The translations under genes were made by a program, and so were the position numbers. The notes beneath the pieces were generated by a model. That model saw only the letters and a program-made list of their open reading frames with translations. It searched no databases and was not told where the DNA came from. From Nitrososphaerales archaeon (lineage in GTDB: Archaea > Thermoproteota > Nitrososphaeria > Nitrososphaerales > Gagatemarchaeaceae), in the NCBI GenBank assembly GCA_030038395.1, contig JASHOZ010000063.1, positions 1-42,719 of the forward strand: a DNA stretch of 42,719 bases, written 5' to 3'. This document shows, in pieces, positions 41,632 to 42,719 of this stretch. Each line of letters begins with the position of its first letter. Position 1 is the stretch's first letter.

Positions 41632-42525
41632 CTACAGTAGCAGGGAGTCCCCCGCCTCTCCGGACGCGTATGCGACTGCAGCACCGGCGTCCAGTTCGAC
41701 TCCGTAGGCCCTCCTGAAGAAGTTCACCACGGTCTTGACGTCATGCGCAAGAAGGTCCATGCAGTTCGGGTGGTCCGTCCCAACCGCCTGCGGCCAGTCT
41801 ATGAGCCAGACCGAGTCTCCGGTCGTCAAGATGTTGTATTCGCTGAGGTCCGCGTTGACGAGGTGCGCCTTCAGGAAAGCGATGCGTACGGACTCCAGCA
41901 CTGCCAGCTCCAGTTCTCGAGGCGATACGAGTGGCGGGCGCTGGGACAGCCTGACCCCCCCTAACTCCTCCAACAGGACGGTGCTCCGACTGTGTGCGAT
42001 CGCCCTCGGAAAGGCAGGCGACAACCCCTCCAGCTTCTTCAGTGCGGTGTACTCTCTTCGTGCGGCCTCGTAGTTCGCAGTCATCCAACTTCGCATCTCC
42101 GCCCCTTCCAGGAATCTCTTCTTCCTCACACGGGTGAAACTTGTCCTTCCGAGCTTGTAGAATTTCAGAGCGAGTGGAGTTCCTTCCTCCGTCAGTACCT
42201 CGTACACGTCCGACTCCTTCCCCTTGGCTATCGCCGCCCCGAGGGCGAAGATCAGGTCGCGCCTTACGTAGTCCCGTATCGCCATCGCCTCGACCGCTTC
42301 TTTCGTCAGAGCGTACCCGGAGCCCCTCCGTGCGACCATGTCGCGGCGCTCAAGCTGGGACAGCGCGAACGCGACCCTTTCTCTCGGGAGCCTGCTCATT
42401 CTTGAGAGGCGTCCAAGGTCCGAGGTCCCGTGTCCGCTCGACGCTTCTTCGAGTCCCGAGAGCGTCTTCCACTCTTCGTCGTGCAGCGACTTCAGTGCCC
42501 TGGCTGCCCTCTCGGACGTTGACAA
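41632..42525 (-). CDS. rio2: RIO2-type kinase
   Basis: An atypical serine kinase/ATPase of 297 residues needed for late small-subunit maturation in eukaryotes and archaea. An N-terminal winged helix (about 1-80) precedes the kinase. The ATP loop reads IAKGKESDVYEV and LKFYKLGRTSF is the Rio2 insert. The metal-binding loop is LIDWPQAVGTDHPN. The catalytic loop reads LVNADLSEYNIL where most RIO2 have HGDxxxxN, so His-Gly is replaced by Asn-Ala while Asp and Asn are kept. TTG 42525 is chosen because a GATAAA box lies 31 bases upstream. ATG 42585 would be upstream of that box. Confidence 0.9.
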   Translation of the reverse strand: MSTSERAARALKSLHDEEWKTLSGLEEASSGHGTSDLGRLSRMSRLPRERVAFALSQLERRDMVARRGSGYALTKEAVEAMAIRDYVRRDLIFALGAAIAKGKESDVYEVLTEEGTPLALKFYKLGRTSFTRVRKKRFLEGAEMRSWMTANYEAARREYTALKKLEGLSPAFPRAIAHSRSTVLLEELGGVRLSQRPPLVSPRELELAVLESVRIAFLKAHLVNADLSEYNILTTGDSVWLIDWPQAVGTDHPNCMDLLAHDVKTVVNFFRRAYGVELDAGAAVAYASGEAGDSLLL

Positions 42526-42553
42526 TCGACCCCCCGCATGTCCGGACAGGAAT

Positions 42554-42559
42554 GATAAA
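42554..42559 (-). promoter_or_regulatory. TATA box of the RIO2 gene
   Basis: TTTATC on the minus strand, centred 31 bases before TTG 42525. Confidence 0.58.
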
Positions 42560-42614
42560 CGAGACGCCCCGGGCGTCGGGGGCACGCCGCTTGCCCGGGC
42601 CTTCCCCCAGGCGG

Positions 42615-42719
42615 TTACTCTAGCCCACGCTCGACCCCCTTCATGTAGGCTGCCCAGTAAGGGTCACGCTTCTCGCGGTATCGCTTGAGCCTCCCGCCTG
42701 GCCACGCCAGCCACAGCCC
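42615..42719 (-). CDS. 3' end of an unknown gene
   Basis: Only the last 34 residues lie in the window, ending in TAA at 42615. They include RLKRYREKRDPYWAAYMKG and the C-terminal EEG-free tail VERGLE. The composition is coding-like (third positions mostly G or C), and the frame is open to the window edge. No family can be named from this fragment. Confidence 0.5.
   Translation of the reverse strand, partial: GLWLAWPGGRLKRYREKRDPYWAAYMKGVERGLE

Noticed and set aside
1-42719. CRISPR arrays, insertion sequences, toxin-antitoxin or defence genes
   Set aside because: No direct repeat array, transposase, inverted-repeat pair or typical toxin was found. The region appears to be core-like chromosome.

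Overview
The window is archaeal. Promoters are TATA-like A/T boxes set about 27-29 bases upstream of start codons, so most transcripts look leaderless. TTG and GTG starts are common. The information-processing genes (RadA, a RadA paralogue, Lsm, RIO2 kinase, NEMF/Rqc2 homologue, archaeal-type TyrRS and AsnRS) are all archaeal. The DNA is GC-rich. A tRNA-Tyr with two introns, one of them in the D arm, together with a compact heme A synthase points to the TACK/Thermoproteota side, possibly a Nitrososphaeria-like heterotroph with aerobic respiration. That placement is an inference. No ammonia-oxidation, CRISPR or mobile-element genes are visible.

Layout. 1-5.6 kb: split tRNA-Tyr (minus strand), then plus-strand heme O synthase, ThiI, thioredoxin, compact heme A synthase, TyrRS, a Mut7-C PIN-like protein and AMMECR1. 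5.6-10.5 kb: a MurG-like glycosyltransferase, a sugar nucleotidyltransferase fused to a HAD-like domain, AsnRS and RadA. 10.6-13.3 kb: a large, sequon-rich surface protein. 13.3-18.6 kb: inositol-phosphate synthase, a Nudix hydrolase, an internally duplicated unknown protein, a helical unknown, an eL22-like protein with a charged tail, and the DUF373/cis-prenyltransferase pair. 18.7-37.1 kb: CoA-thioester metabolism. It holds an acyl-CoA ligase, a canonical thiolase, a branched-chain aminotransferase, a five-gene operon of two degenerate thiolases, acetoacetyl-CoA synthetase and two DUF35 proteins, a CPBP membrane protein, MenA, an LLM oxidoreductase, MmgE/PrpD, acyl-CoA dehydrogenase, ETF beta/alpha and a membrane Fe-S oxidoreductase. 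37-42.7 kb: NEMF, an EMC6-like membrane protein, a short unknown, HAD hydrolase, RadB-like protein, Lsm, RIO2 and the 3' end of an unknown gene.

How the genes fit together. The acyl-CoA dehydrogenase, ETF and CCG-domain membrane oxidoreductase form a route from acyl-CoA to quinone, with MenA supplying the quinone and CtaB/CtaA supplying heme for a terminal oxidase encoded elsewhere. The most unusual unit is the operon at 22.6-27.9 kb. Both SCP-x-type thiolases have lost the nucleophilic cysteine, and one has also lost the catalytic histidine. They are matched by two DUF35 zinc-ribbon/OB proteins, one lacking its fourth zinc ligand. This suggests a heteromeric CoA carbon-carbon lyase, ligase or aldolase rather than a normal thiolase.
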